Below, piece by piece: positions 11,374 through 20,000 of a stretch of DNA of 46,389 bases. The notes under the pieces were generated by a model that was not told where the DNA came from, made no database searches, and worked only from the letters and a program-made list of their open reading frames with translations. The DNA lies in contig JAPOKA010000018.1 in the NCBI GenBank assembly GCA_029977865.1, positions 1 to 46,389 on the forward strand, written 5' to 3'. Made by a program: the position numbers and the translations under genes. Position 1 is the first letter of the stretch. Each line of letters begins with the position of its first letter. This DNA comes from a bacterium. GTDB taxonomy: Bacteria; Planctomycetota; Phycisphaerae; Phycisphaerales; SM1A02.

Positions 11374-12033
11374 TCAGGTTTCCGAAGAGACCAGACCTTC
11401 GCGGATCGCGAACCGTGCCAGTTCGACTCGATCATGGATGTCGAGCTTGGCCATGAGGCTGGTGGCGTGTCGATCGACCGTCTTCACGGAGAGGTGCATC
11501 AGTCCCCCGATCTCCTTCTTGGAGAATCCGCGGGCGATGTAGCGCAACACCTCGAGTTCGCGTCCGGTCAGCACCCGCAGCGGGCTCGACAGGCCGCCGC
11601 GAACCCGGTCCCGCAGCGAGGGCGAGAAGTACTGCTCACCTTCGAGGGCGGCACGGATGGCGTCGATGACGCAGGCGGTGCCGTCGGCCTTGCTGACGAA
11701 CGCGATGCTCCCGCTCATCCGCGCCTGCTCAACCATCGCATCGTGCGCGGCGCCGCTCAGGAAGATGACGTCGGTCCCGGGACTCAGGCGCCGCATCTCG
11801 TCGACGGCCTGAAAGGCATCGACACCCGGCATCAGGATGTCCATCACCACGATCCGAGGCTTCGCCTTGGCGACGATGTCGACCGCTCGCCCTGCCTCCT
11901 CGGCAGTTCCCACGATCTCGAAGTCGGGCTGCTCGGCGATGATCGCGGAGATCGCCTCGAGAATCAGCGGGTGGTCGTCGGCGACGACGACGCGGACCCG
12001 CTCCTTGGCTCCGAAGCTTGGTAGTCGACTCAT
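11374..12033 (-). CDS. NarL/FixJ-type response regulator (receiver + LuxR HTH)
   Basis: This 219-residue regulator has a receiver domain with the acidic pair D19/D20, phospho-acceptor D65 in IVVMDILMPG, a switch Ser at about 93 and K115. A LuxR-type helix-turn-helix follows: LTGRELEVLRYIARGFSKKEI (about 155-175) and the recognition helix in SVKTVDRHATSLMAKL. It should be activated by phosphorylation and then bind DNA as a dimer. No histidine kinase gene lies nearby, so the cognate sensor is elsewhere. The ATG at 12033 is chosen because it gives a normal receiver N-terminus and has a TAGATT element 10 nt upstream without a Shine-Dalgarno. Confidence 0.95.
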   Translation of the reverse strand: MSRLPSFGAKERVRVVVADDHPLILEAISAIIAEQPDFEIVGTAEEAGRAVDIVAKAKPRIVVMDILMPGVDAFQAVDEMRRLSPGTDVIFLSGAAHDAMVEQARMSGSIAFVSKADGTACVIDAIRAALEGEQYFSPSLRDRVRGGLSSPLRVLTGRELEVLRYIARGFSKKEIGGLMHLSVKTVDRHATSLMAKLDIHDRVELARFAIREGLVSSET

Positions 12034-12043
12034 GGCAGTGGGG

Positions 12044-12049
12044 AATCTA
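12044..12049 (-). promoter_or_regulatory. TAGATT -10-like hexamer before the response regulator
   Basis: TAGATT lies 10 nt before the ATG at 12033, so a transcript starting 6-7 nt downstream would have almost no leader. No -35 consensus or ribosome-binding site is visible. Confidence 0.4.
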
Positions 12050-12104
12050 CCTCATGAAGCGGGCCAGCCGCCGAGCCATGCTCGGATTGGCGGACCCTGG
12101 TCAC

Positions 12105-12404
12105 CTATCGGAACAACCAAAGCAGGACGCCAGCCGCTCCCGAGAGTGCAAGAACGACCAGCACGACCAGCCAGCGGGCCATCGCCCCCCCCGGGGATCG
12201 GGGCGGCTCGTCCTCGATCCAGTGCCCGCAGCGAGGGCAGGCGACGGACTCGTCGTGGATCTCCGCCCGGCACGCCGGGCACCGGATGGTGTCGGAGCCG
12301 AATCGCTCGAGATCCTCGTCGCTCGGGGCCTCGGGATCGTCTTCGGAGTCCTCGTCATCCCAGTCTTCGTCGAAGGAGGATCTCGGGGATCTGAGCATGC
12401 CCAT
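12105..12404 (-). CDS. zinc-ribbon single-helix membrane protein
   Basis: This 99-residue protein starts with a strongly acidic segment (Asp/Glu-rich, about residues 10-35). A zinc ribbon with two CxxC knuckles follows (CPACRAEIHDESVACPRCG, about 42-60). It ends with a proline-rich linker and a C-terminal hydrophobic helix (MARWLVVLVVLALSGAAGVLLWLF). The topology suggests a tail-anchored protein with the ribbon in the cytoplasm. The zinc ribbon is a general protein-protein or nucleic-acid contact module, so no function is assigned. It lies between the response regulator (downstream) and a divergent thioredoxin-fold gene. Confidence 0.8.
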   Translation of the reverse strand: MGMLRSPRSSFDEDWDDEDSEDDPEAPSDEDLERFGSDTIRCPACRAEIHDESVACPRCGHWIEDEPPRSPGGAMARWLVVLVVLALSGAAGVLLWLFR

Positions 12405-12489
12405 CGCCGTGCCGCTTGCGTCATCCGGACGCTCGTCGCACTATCGGGTCCACAGCCCCGAATCCGTGATTCACCAACGCAGAGTTCTC

Positions 12490-13059
12490 ATGCCACGCAC
12501 CCCCTCCACCATGGTCCCGCTTGGGACGCCACAGCCCGCCTTCACCCTGCCCGACCCCACCGGACGGACCGTCACCAGCGAAGGGTGCCGTGGCCCGCGA
12601 GGGACCCTGGTGATGTTCCTGTGCAACCACTGCCCCTTCGTGCACCACGTGGCCGACACCATCGCCTCGGTGGCCGAGGAGGCCCAAGGGGCCGGATTCG
12701 GAGTCGTGGGCATCATGAGCAACGACTTCCTGAGCCATCCCGAGGACGCTCCCGATCGCATGGGCGACTGCGCGGCGGGCTGGAACTGGAAGTTCCCGTA
12801 CCTCGTCGACGAGACCCAGGAGGTCGCCGCCGCACATCAGGCCGCGTGCACGCCCGACTTCTTCCTCTTCGATGCACGGGGCCGACTGGCCTATCGAGGC
12901 CAACTCGACGAGAGTCGCCCGGGCAACGGAATCGTCAGCGACGGCCGGGATCTCCGCGCCGCACTGGCGGCGCTTGCGGCAGGAAGGTCTCCCGCCGCCG
13001 AGCAGATCCCGAGCCTCGGATGCAACATCAAGTGGAAGCCGCAACGAGCGCCCGCGTGA
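12490..13059 (+). CDS. thioredoxin-fold (AhpC/TlpA-like) redox protein
   Basis: This 189-residue cytoplasmic protein begins with the peroxiredoxin-like pattern LGTPQPAFTLPDPTGRTV. It then has the active-site motif CNHCPFVH (C45, C48) after a hydrophobic strand, then NDFLSHPEDAPDRM and the cis-Pro loop ACTPDFFLFD. This pattern is typical of a widespread family annotated as thioredoxin family or AhpC/TSA proteins, likely disulfide reductases or peroxiredoxin-like enzymes. No signal peptide is seen. The ATG at 12490 is preferred because the earlier frame overlaps the divergent zinc-ribbon gene. A strong hairpin follows 46 bases after its stop. Confidence 0.88.
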   Translation: MPRTPSTMVPLGTPQPAFTLPDPTGRTVTSEGCRGPRGTLVMFLCNHCPFVHHVADTIASVAEEAQGAGFGVVGIMSNDFLSHPEDAPDRMGDCAAGWNWKFPYLVDETQEVAAAHQAACTPDFFLFDARGRLAYRGQLDESRPGNGIVSDGRDLRAALAALAAGRSPAAEQIPSLGCNIKWKPQRAPA

Positions 13060-13104
13060 GACGCGGGCGGACTGCCGACGCCGGCACCTTCCCTCGCAAA
13101 TGCC

Positions 13105-13130
13105 ACACGCCGCCGAGATCGGCGGCGTGT
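13105..13130. terminator. perfect 12-bp-stem hairpin between convergent genes
   Basis: ACACGCCGCCGA and TCGGCGGCGTGT form a perfect inverted repeat around a 2-nt centre. It lies between the end of the thioredoxin-fold gene and the convergent tRNA-Asp, so it may terminate transcription from both sides. No clear T-run follows on either strand, so factor-independent termination is uncertain. Confidence 0.6.
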
Positions 13131-13145
13131 CGTTCGATCGGGAAG

Positions 13146-13219
13146 CGAGGCGGACGGGACTCGAACCCGCAACCACCGGCGTGACAGGCCGGTACTCTAA
13201 CCAATTGAGCTACCGCCCC
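13146..13219 (-). tRNA. tRNA-Asp (GTC)
   Basis: On the minus strand the acceptor GGGGCGG pairs with CCGCCTC, including one G-T pair. The anticodon loop is CTGTCAC with anticodon GTC, the T arm is GCGGG-TTCGAGT-CCCGT, and the discriminator is G, as expected for tRNA-Asp. CCA is not encoded. It lies 68 bases downstream of the polA stop and has its own promoter. Confidence 0.97.
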
Positions 13220-13233
13220 TTTCGAAGCGGAGT

Positions 13234-13261
13234 AATGTAGCAACGCCCCTTCGCCGGTCAA
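13234..13261 (-). promoter_or_regulatory. sigma-70-type promoter of tRNA-Asp
   Basis: TTGACC (13256-13261) and TACATT (13234-13239) are 16 nt apart, with the -10 ending 14 nt before the tRNA. This is one of the best -35/-10 pairs in the window. Confidence 0.7.
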
Positions 13262-13287
13262 GGAAACCACGGCGATCGGGTCTCCGC

Positions 13288-16146
13288 TCAGGTGGCATCG
13301 AACCAATTGGCGGCCGCGGAGAAGTCGACCCGAAGCGGGACCGCGAGTTCCATCGCCTGCTCCATCGACTCGACGAGGATTCCGGTGGCGATCTCGAGGC
13401 GGCGGTCCGGCACCTCGATGACCAACTCGTCGTGGATCTGCAGGATCAGCCGGGCCTCGGGGCACTCTGACTCGAGCCGTCTCGAGAGTCTCACCATCGC
13501 CACCTTGATCAGGTCGGCCGCGGATCCCTGCACCACGGTGTTGATCGCGGCCCGTTCGCCGAAGGCTCGCTCCGCAGGATTCCGCGAGGCGATCTGGGGA
13601 ATCGGCCGCCGCCTCCCGAGGATCGTCGCCACCGCTCCCTCGGTGCGAGCCTGCTGCACGCAGCGATCGAGGAAGGCCTCGATGCCTGCGAACCGCGCCT
13701 TGTAGGTCGCGATGATCTGCGCCGCTCGTTCGCGGCTGGTGCCTGGTCCGAGTCGGCGGGCGAGTCCGCTGGCGGTGATCCCGTAGACGATGCCGAAGTT
13801 CACCATCTTGGCGGTGCTCCGCATCTCCGTCGTCACCGCCTCCGGAGCGACGCCGAAGACCTCGGCTGCCACCGCGACGTGGATGTCGCGATCGGCCTGG
13901 AACGCCTCGAGCAAGCCGGGATCGCCGCTCAGATGGGCGAGCATTCGAAGCTCGATCTGCGAGTAGTCGGCCGCGAGCAGCTGGTGACCCTCGGCCGCCT
14001 TGAACGCCTTGCGGATCTCGCGACCGCGGGCGGTGCGGATCGGAATGTTCTGCAGGTTGGGATCGGAGGAGCTGAGTCGGCCGGTCGCGGTGGCCGCCTG
14101 ATGGAACGAAGCGTGAATGCGGCCGGTGCGAGGGTTGATCTGCGCCTTGAGCGAGACGAGGTAGGTGCCCACGAGCTTGGCGAGACTGCGGTGCTCGAGG
14201 ATCAGTTGCGGCAGCGGACTCTCGATCTCCGGGTCGGCCGCGAGTCGCTCGAGCGTCTCGGAGTCGGTGGAGGGACCGGTCTTCCCGCGCCGGATCGGCC
14301 GGAGCCCGAGACCCGGCGGCTCTCCGTGCACCGGCGAGAACAGCACCGCCGCGAGTTGCTTGGGGGAGTCGGGGTTGAACGGCGTCGGCGAGGCGTCGAG
14401 GATCTCCTGTCGCAACCGGGTCTGCTCGACCTCGAGCACCGCGCGTTGGCGATCGAGTTCGTCGGGGTCGACCCGCACCCCCGCGTACTCCATGTCCGCG
14501 AGCACGCCCACCAACGGAAACTCGACGTCGCGGCAGAGGCCCGCGAGTCCCGAGGACTCGAGCTTCGCCGCAAGCCGCTCGTGCAGCCGCCACGCGAGCA
14601 CCACGTCCTGCACCGCATACGGGGCCGCGGCCTCGATCGCCACCCGGTCGAAGGTCTGCTGCTCGCGGCCGCTGCCGATGAGCGACTCGATCCGACGTGG
14701 CCTGACCCCGAGCGTGCGTTCCGCCACCTCCTTGAGCCCATGTCCGCTGTCGCCGGGATCGGCGAGATGGCTCTCGATCATGGTGTCGATCAGCGCTGCC
14801 CGGGTCGGCAGGCCGAAGCTCCGCAGCACCACCAGATCGAACTTGAGGTTGTGGCCGAGCAGCGTGGTCGCCCCATCGCCGAGCCATGGCGCGAGTTGCT
14901 CCGCCGTGGCTGCCGGATCGAGGACCTTGACTCCCTGCGGCGCCCGCAGCGGCAGGTAGCTCCCGCGCTCGCCATCGAACGCAACCGCAATGCCGCAGAG
15001 GTCTGCCGACCGGGCATCGAGGCCGGTGGTCTCGACGTCGATCGCCACGGGGAGACCTTCTCGGGAGGCGTGCCGCAGACGATCGACCAGCGCCGCGAGC
15101 ATCGCCGGTTCGTCGACGATCTCGAAGGGAGCCTCGAAGCAGGGCTCCTCCTCCGCGGCATCGACTTCGGCCGCTGCCGCCTCACCGAACAGCAGTTCCT
15201 GTCCCCCGCTCGCCTTCGGCGACGGCGGCTGCGAGGGCGTTCCTTCGGGTGGCGACACCGAGGTCGATCCGAGCAGCGCGCGGCACTCCTCGCGCAGGCG
15301 GTGGAACCCGAGGGTTCGCAGCAACTCGTCGGCCCGCGCGGGATCGGCCGCGGAGGCCTCGTTGCGAGTCCGTTCCAGCGGCAGATCGATCTCGAGATCG
15401 CGCTTGAGCGTCACCAGCCGGCGGCTCAGGTCGAGCTGCGGCAGGGCCTCGCGAATCGCCTCGCCGCGCTTGCCTGGAATCTCGTCCACATGGGCCACCA
15501 GCTGGTCGAGTCCGTCGTACTTGAGGATCAGTTCCGCAGCGGTCTTGGGCCCCACGCCCTTGACCCCGGGAACGTTGTCGACCGGATCTCCCATGAGCGC
15601 GAGCACGTCCGGAACCTGCCGCGGCTCCAGCCCGGGCCGACCGAAGATCCGCTCGAGCTCGACGAACTCGTTCTTCTGCGGATCGAAGAGCGCCGTGCGC
15701 TCGTCGATGAGCTGCGAAAGGTCCTTGTCTCGGCTGACGATGCGAATCGAAAGCGAAGGTTCCTCGCGCCGCCACCGAGCCACCAGGCTCGCGATGGCGT
15801 CGTCAGCCTCGACTCCCTCCACCGCAACCACGGGAATGCCGAGGTCGCCGACCAGTTCGAGGCACCTCGCAACCTGCGGCTGAAAGTCCTCGGGCAACGG
15901 AGGTCGGTGCGCCTTGTAGTCGGGAAAGAGCTCGGATCGAAAGGTCCCGCGATCTCCGCTCGCGTCGATGACCACGACGAGGTGATCGGGACGCTGTTCG
16001 CGCAGCAACTTGAGCAGCATCGCGGTGAAGCCGAACACCATGTTGGTGGGCTCGCCGGTCAACGGGCTGTGCATGGGGCCGCGAATCGCGTGGTAGGCGC
16101 GATGGAACTGGGCGTATCCGTCGACGAGGTAGAGCGTCGAGGACAT
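13288..16146 (-). CDS. polA: DNA polymerase I
   Basis: This 952-residue enzyme fills gaps and removes RNA primers in replication and repair. Three domains are seen. The N-terminal 5'-nuclease (about 1-300) has YLVDGYAQFHRAYHA, VEADDAIASL and a helix-hairpin-helix around GVKGVGPKTAAELI. The 3'-5' exonuclease has IDVETTGL (about residue 370), NLKFD and YAVQD, so the proofreading residues look intact. The polymerase domain has DYSQIELR (about 727), RSTAKMVNFGIVYG and QIHDELVIEVP (about 904). The length fits full PolA. The ATG at 16146 lies 3 bases after the stop of the GlmU-like gene, so the two are probably cotranscribed. Confidence 0.98.
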   Translation of the reverse strand: MSSTLYLVDGYAQFHRAYHAIRGPMHSPLTGEPTNMVFGFTAMLLKLLREQRPDHLVVVIDASGDRGTFRSELFPDYKAHRPPLPEDFQPQVARCLELVGDLGIPVVAVEGVEADDAIASLVARWRREEPSLSIRIVSRDKDLSQLIDERTALFDPQKNEFVELERIFGRPGLEPRQVPDVLALMGDPVDNVPGVKGVGPKTAAELILKYDGLDQLVAHVDEIPGKRGEAIREALPQLDLSRRLVTLKRDLEIDLPLERTRNEASAADPARADELLRTLGFHRLREECRALLGSTSVSPPEGTPSQPPSPKASGGQELLFGEAAAAEVDAAEEEPCFEAPFEIVDEPAMLAALVDRLRHASREGLPVAIDVETTGLDARSADLCGIAVAFDGERGSYLPLRAPQGVKVLDPAATAEQLAPWLGDGATTLLGHNLKFDLVVLRSFGLPTRAALIDTMIESHLADPGDSGHGLKEVAERTLGVRPRRIESLIGSGREQQTFDRVAIEAAAPYAVQDVVLAWRLHERLAAKLESSGLAGLCRDVEFPLVGVLADMEYAGVRVDPDELDRQRAVLEVEQTRLRQEILDASPTPFNPDSPKQLAAVLFSPVHGEPPGLGLRPIRRGKTGPSTDSETLERLAADPEIESPLPQLILEHRSLAKLVGTYLVSLKAQINPRTGRIHASFHQAATATGRLSSSDPNLQNIPIRTARGREIRKAFKAAEGHQLLAADYSQIELRMLAHLSGDPGLLEAFQADRDIHVAVAAEVFGVAPEAVTTEMRSTAKMVNFGIVYGITASGLARRLGPGTSRERAAQIIATYKARFAGIEAFLDRCVQQARTEGAVATILGRRRPIPQIASRNPAERAFGERAAINTVVQGSAADLIKVAMVRLSRRLESECPEARLILQIHDELVIEVPDRRLEIATGILVESMEQAMELAVPLRVDFSAAANWFDAT

Positions 16147-16149
16147 GGC

Positions 16150-17364
16150 TCAGCCCTGCGAAGCCTCGGCATGCAGGGAAGCGATCCGCGCCAGCGCCGC
16201 CGCGCCGAGCCGAACCCCTCGCCGAGCGGTGACGGTCTGCGCGACCTCGAGGAAGCGATCGAGCCGGTAGTGAGCTTCCCCGCGATCGGTGAGCCAGCGG
16301 AATCGGCCGACTGATCGCGGCGGATCCGCGACCGCGACCATGCTGCCGGTCCCAAAGCACGATCCGGTGGTGATGCGGGTCCCGATGGCGAACTTCACGT
16401 GGTCGCCGACGAGGCAGCCCATCGCACTGCGGCCGGTGCGTTCGGAGGGGCCGTCCGGCGCGATCCGCATCGAGACCTCGCCGTAGGTGTTGAGCAGGTT
16501 CGAGTTCACGGTCGCGGCCCCGAAGTTCGCCCACTCGCCGACCCAGGCATCGCCGAGATGCCCATCGTGGGTCTTGTTGGCATGGCCCTGAAACACGGTG
16601 CTGCCGATCTCGCCGCCCACCTTGCAGACCGGCCCGATGGCGGTCGAGGCCTTGAGGTGGGCCCGGTCGATCACGACGCTGCCCGCGCCGATCCAGAGCG
16701 GCCCGATCAGGATGGCGGCGTGCCCGATCTTCGCTCCGGCCTCGATGAGGATCGGCCCGCCCGTCGCATCGAGCACCACCCCCCGACCGATCGAGGCGGT
16801 GGAGTGAACGAAGACCGGCGCATCGCCAACCACGATGCCGGCAACCTCGAGGGACTTCTCGCCGGAGGCAGCGAGGGCTGCGAACTTCGCCTCGAGATCG
16901 CGGCGGAGGCTCGCGTCGAGGTCGTCGAGCAGGTCCCACGGCCGCTCGTGCTGGCGAAGATCGTTGCGCTCGACGCGGCGCACCGCAGCGGGAAGCGAGC
17001 CCGAGGAAGCCAACGTCGTCGCGGCAGCGGCATCGACCGAGGCCGCAAGCAGGTCACCCTTGGCCGAGACCCACGCCGAACCGGGTTCTGGCGGCTCGGC
17101 GAGGAGATCCTCAACCGAGCGCAGCCTCGCGCTCCAGACCTCGATGCGATCACCCTCGCACGCCGCGTCGATTCCCGGCACGCCACGCTCGCGAGCGAGC
17201 TCGCGCATCGGCTCGGGAACGATCGTCGCACGTGGCGCACCGAGCCGCAGGGCCAGCCGCTCCCCGGGAGTGCATGCAGCAGTTCGGAGATCCGCGAACG
17301 GCCTCAGGTCGGTCAGCGGTCCGAATCGACCGCCTCCATCGTCGAAGAGGATCCAGTGCCGCAT
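16150..17364 (-). CDS. GlmU-like sugar nucleotidyltransferase / left-handed beta-helix acyltransferase
   Basis: This 404-residue protein starts with WILFDDG...PLTDLRPFADLR, the hallmark of the GlmU-related family that replaces or supplements classic GlmU in some phyla. Its C-terminal half is a hexapeptide-repeat left-handed beta-helix (I-G-A-type repeats such as IGHAAILIGPLWIGAGSVVI, about 190-310), with GHANKTHDGHLGDAWVGEWANFGA matching the acetyltransferase active-site region. It probably makes or modifies UDP-amino sugars for peptidoglycan or outer polysaccharide. The classic GxGTRM nucleotide loop of GlmU is absent at the N-terminus, as in the alternative family. It lies between mreD and polA and appears to have its own leaderless promoter. 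Confidence 0.85.
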   Translation of the reverse strand: MRHWILFDDGGGRFGPLTDLRPFADLRTAACTPGERLALRLGAPRATIVPEPMRELARERGVPGIDAACEGDRIEVWSARLRSVEDLLAEPPEPGSAWVSAKGDLLAASVDAAAATTLASSGSLPAAVRRVERNDLRQHERPWDLLDDLDASLRRDLEAKFAALAASGEKSLEVAGIVVGDAPVFVHSTASIGRGVVLDATGGPILIEAGAKIGHAAILIGPLWIGAGSVVIDRAHLKASTAIGPVCKVGGEIGSTVFQGHANKTHDGHLGDAWVGEWANFGAATVNSNLLNTYGEVSMRIAPDGPSERTGRSAMGCLVGDHVKFAIGTRITTGSCFGTGSMVAVADPPRSVGRFRWLTDRGEAHYRLDRFLEVAQTVTARRGVRLGAAALARIASLHAEASQG

Positions 17365-17370
17365 GCGTGG

Positions 17371-17376
17371 ACTGTA
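17371..17376 (-). promoter_or_regulatory. TACAGT -10-like hexamer, probable leaderless promoter of the GlmU-like gene
   Basis: TACAGT lies exactly 6 nt before the ATG at 17364, in the short gap after mreD. No Shine-Dalgarno is present. This suggests the GlmU-like-polA pair can be transcribed separately from mreBCD. Confidence 0.5.
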
Positions 17377-17394
17377 CCGCCCCGTGCGGAACGC

Positions 17395-17973
17395 TCAGGG
17401 GCGGCGACCACTACCGGGCAGGGCCCAGACTGGTCCAGGGAAACCCCACCAGGGTCGAATCCTCGCGAGCAGCCATGCGAGCGGCAATGCTGCGATGGCG
17501 CTCGCTCCCGCATCGAGGGCGCGGGTGCGTAATGCCAGCAGGCCGCCTCCGGGCGGCCACGGCATCTCGGTCTCGGGCCAAAGTCCGCGGGCCGACCAGA
17601 TCGCGCCCCACACGAGCGCCGCGAGCAGCAAGAGCGCGAGCGTCGAGGTCGCGACCGCCGCCGGATGTCCGCGGAGCAACGAGCGTCGCATCGCGAGAAT
17701 GGCGGCGGCGCCGAACATCCAGCCGAGCGCCTGCGGACCGGGGACACGAATGACGCTCAGATCGGAGGCGGGGATCGGGGTGGCCAGATCGCCCAGCAAT
17801 CCTGCCAGCAGCGCCGCCCAGAGCACCGTCGAACGCGGTGCCCACATGGCCACGAAGGCGACCAGCGCAGGGGTCAACGACGGCCACGCGGCGCCGACGC
17901 GAAAGACCTGCATGAAACTCGCATCGAGCACGGTGAACGCGACCGCAAGACCGGCAAAGAGCGGCCAGTTCAT
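17395..17973 (-). CDS. mreD: rod-shape membrane protein MreD
   Basis: This 192-residue protein is almost entirely hydrophobic helices separated by short loops (for example WPLFAGLAVAFTVLDASFM, LTPALVAFVAMWAP, VLWAALLAGLLGDLATPI). This fits MreD, a five- to six-helix partner of MreC in the elongasome. Sequence conservation of MreD is low, so identity rests on topology plus position directly after mreC. The ATG overlaps the mreC stop by four bases (ATGA). Confidence 0.88.
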   Translation of the reverse strand: MNWPLFAGLAVAFTVLDASFMQVFRVGAAWPSLTPALVAFVAMWAPRSTVLWAALLAGLLGDLATPIPASDLSVIRVPGPQALGWMFGAAAILAMRRSLLRGHPAAVATSTLALLLLAALVWGAIWSARGLWPETEMPWPPGGGLLALRTRALDAGASAIAALPLAWLLARIRPWWGFPGPVWALPGSGRRP

Positions 17974-18803
17974 CGCGGAGCCTCCGGTTCGGTCGCCGTC
18001 GGCACCCCGCACCTCCACACCAGCACGGTTCCGCCGCGGTCGACTCCAAGCGGCGAGGCGATGGCCAGACGAGTGCGCAACGGCCGCTGCTCGACAGGGT
18101 TCTCGCCTTCGACGCTGCCGAGAAGAAGCCCCTGCGCCGCGGCGGGCCAACTCGGATCATCGAGCCTGACCCGCGATCCGGTCCGCGGCGGTCCGGCATC
18201 GACTTCGCCCTGCCATCCTTCGGAACCGGGTTCGATCAGCAGCAATTCGCCGACGGTGCCGGACGCGTCGAAGAGACGCGCCCGCACCGAGCCACCTCGC
18301 TCGGGCGGAATCACATCGGCCCAAGCGGCTCCGACGGGCTCTGCAACTCGGCCAGCGAGCGTGCCTCCGCCTTCGACGACCACATCGCCGGGCGCCACAC
18401 CGTGGCGGCTTCCACGGTTGATTCGGAAGATCCGCGAGCGGTCCACCGTGACCACCGCCGCCGCGAGCGGAGGCGCCGGGGCGACTTCGGGGCGAGCGGC
18501 CCCCTCGAGCGCCGCGATCTCGGCCTTCGCCTGCTCGAGCTCGAGCCGCAATCTCGCCACAACCGCTCGCAATCCGTCGACCTCGTCCCGCGGCCCGTCG
18601 CCGAGGCCCTCGGTTCGATCGCGGTCGGGAGGTCGAAGCCAGAGCCGCATCTCCGTCAGTGCGTGCGCCGCCGGCTGCAGCGGAATCCAGAGCACCGCTC
18701 CGACCTCGCCGGCCCATCCCAGCCAGGCGGGCGGCAGCAACGCCATCACCGCCACCGCGATCGCGGGAATGAGCGGCGTCCGGCTCCGTCCGGTGAAGGC
18801 CAT
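17970..18803 (-). CDS. mreC: rod-shape protein MreC
   Basis: This 277-residue protein has the MreC layout. A short cytoplasmic N-terminus leads into one membrane helix (about residues 11-33). A coiled-coil segment follows (VDGLRAVVARLRLELEQAKAEIAALEG). Then come two small beta domains with FRINRGSRHGVAPGDVVVEGGGTLAGRV, the signature of MreC's first barrel. It links the cytoplasmic MreB filaments to periplasmic cell-wall enzymes. A GGAGG stands 4 nt before the ATG. It lies 26 bases after mreB and overlaps mreD by four bases. Confidence 0.93.
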   Translation of the reverse strand: MAFTGRSRTPLIPAIAVAVMALLPPAWLGWAGEVGAVLWIPLQPAAHALTEMRLWLRPPDRDRTEGLGDGPRDEVDGLRAVVARLRLELEQAKAEIAALEGAARPEVAPAPPLAAAVVTVDRSRIFRINRGSRHGVAPGDVVVEGGGTLAGRVAEPVGAAWADVIPPERGGSVRARLFDASGTVGELLLIEPGSEGWQGEVDAGPPRTGSRVRLDDPSWPAAAQGLLLGSVEGENPVEQRPLRTRLAIASPLGVDRGGTVLVWRCGVPTATEPEAPR

Positions 18804-18829
18804 CGCGCCTCCGGGATCTCCACGCGGAA

Positions 18830-19867
18830 TCAGAAGTCGTCGCGGTCTGACTCGAGCGTCGACTGATACTGCTCGAGGTTCTCGAGATAGATGCTGGTGC
18901 CGCGGGCCACGCAGGTGAGCGGATCTTCGGCGATCGCGACATCGAGACCGGTGGCGCTCGCAATGACGCGATCGATGCCCCGCAAGAGCGCTCCGCCGCC
19001 CGCGAGGGTGATGCCGGTCTCGACCAGATCGGCCGACAACTCGGGCTCGGCGGTCTCGAGGGTCTTGATCACCGCATCGATGATCGAGTTCAGCGGTTCG
19101 CGGAGAGCCTCGCGAATCTCCTCGCTCGTCACCACGGTCATCCTCGGAAGGCCGGTGACCATGTCGCGGCCCTTGACCTCCATGGTCGACTCCTCGCCGG
19201 TCGGAGCTGCGGAGCCGATCTCGATCTTGATTCGTTCCGCGGTCTGCTCCCCGATGGTGAGCGAGTAGGTCCGCTTCATATGGTTGATGATGGCCTCGTC
19301 GAAGTCGTCGCCGGCCACCCGCACCGACTGGCAATTGGCGATGTCGGCGAGGCTCATGATCGCCACCTCGGTGGTGCCGCCTCCGATGTCGACGATCATG
19401 CTCGCCCGCGGCTCCGCGATGGGAAGTCCTGCGCCGATACCCGCCGCCATCGGCTCCTCGACGAGGAACACGCGACTTGCGCCAGCTCGCTCCGCCGAGT
19501 CGATCACCGCCCGCTTCTCCACTGCGGTGATGCCCGAGGGAACCGCGATCACCACCCGTGGACCGAGGAGCCAACGGCGGCCGTTCACCTTGCGGATGAA
19601 GTAGCTGAGCATCGCCTCGGTGATCTGGAAGTCGCTGATCACCCCGTCCTTGAGCGGCCGGATGGCGCTGATCGACCCCGGCGTCTTTCCGAGCATGGCC
19701 TTGGCGGCGACGCCGACTGCGGTGCCGCCGTTGAGGACCTGATTGGTGCCCTTGCGGACTGCGACCACCGAAGGCTCGTCGAGGACGATGCCTTCACCAC
19801 GCACGCAGACGAGGGTGTTGCAAGTCCCGAGGTCGATACCCATGTCGACGCGGAACCACCCCATCAT
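18830..19867 (-). CDS. mreB: actin-like rod-shape protein MreB
   Basis: This 345-residue cytoplasmic filament protein organises lateral wall growth. Actin-fold motifs are intact: phosphate 1 DMGIDLGTCNTLV near the start, IRPLKDGVISDF, the adenosine and phosphate 2 region SMIVDIGGGTTEVAIMSL, and GITLAGGGALLRGID near the C-terminus. The length fits MreB. Two consecutive ATGs (19867 and 19864) are possible starts. The frame is open further upstream, but that part shows no MreB sequence. It heads mreBCD and has a candidate promoter hexamer TATCAT about 95 nt upstream. Confidence 0.97.
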   Translation of the reverse strand: MMGWFRVDMGIDLGTCNTLVCVRGEGIVLDEPSVVAVRKGTNQVLNGGTAVGVAAKAMLGKTPGSISAIRPLKDGVISDFQITEAMLSYFIRKVNGRRWLLGPRVVIAVPSGITAVEKRAVIDSAERAGASRVFLVEEPMAAGIGAGLPIAEPRASMIVDIGGGTTEVAIMSLADIANCQSVRVAGDDFDEAIINHMKRTYSLTIGEQTAERIKIEIGSAAPTGEESTMEVKGRDMVTGLPRMTVVTSEEIREALREPLNSIIDAVIKTLETAEPELSADLVETGITLAGGGALLRGIDRVIASATGLDVAIAEDPLTCVARGTSIYLENLEQYQSTLESDRDDF

Positions 19868-19950
19868 CGAACCGAGGATCAACGTCGGTGCTCCATGGCT
19901 GCGGGAAAGAACACCGGCGTCGAACGCGACACGGACGGAGTCGCGGTCGC

Positions 19951-19969
19951 CGGCGGGACGAGATGATAC
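19951..19969 (-). promoter_or_regulatory. GTATCAT promoter block upstream of mreB
   Basis: GTATCATCTCGTCCCGCCG contains a TATCAT -10-like hexamer (19963-19968). The same 19-nt block, with one difference, lies upstream of pgk, and a shortened copy abuts the ExbB-type gene. It probably marks an independent mreB promoter; the leader would be about 90 nt. Confidence 0.5.
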
Positions 19970-20000
19970 AGCGATCCCCGGAGAGGACCCCCTCGGCCGA

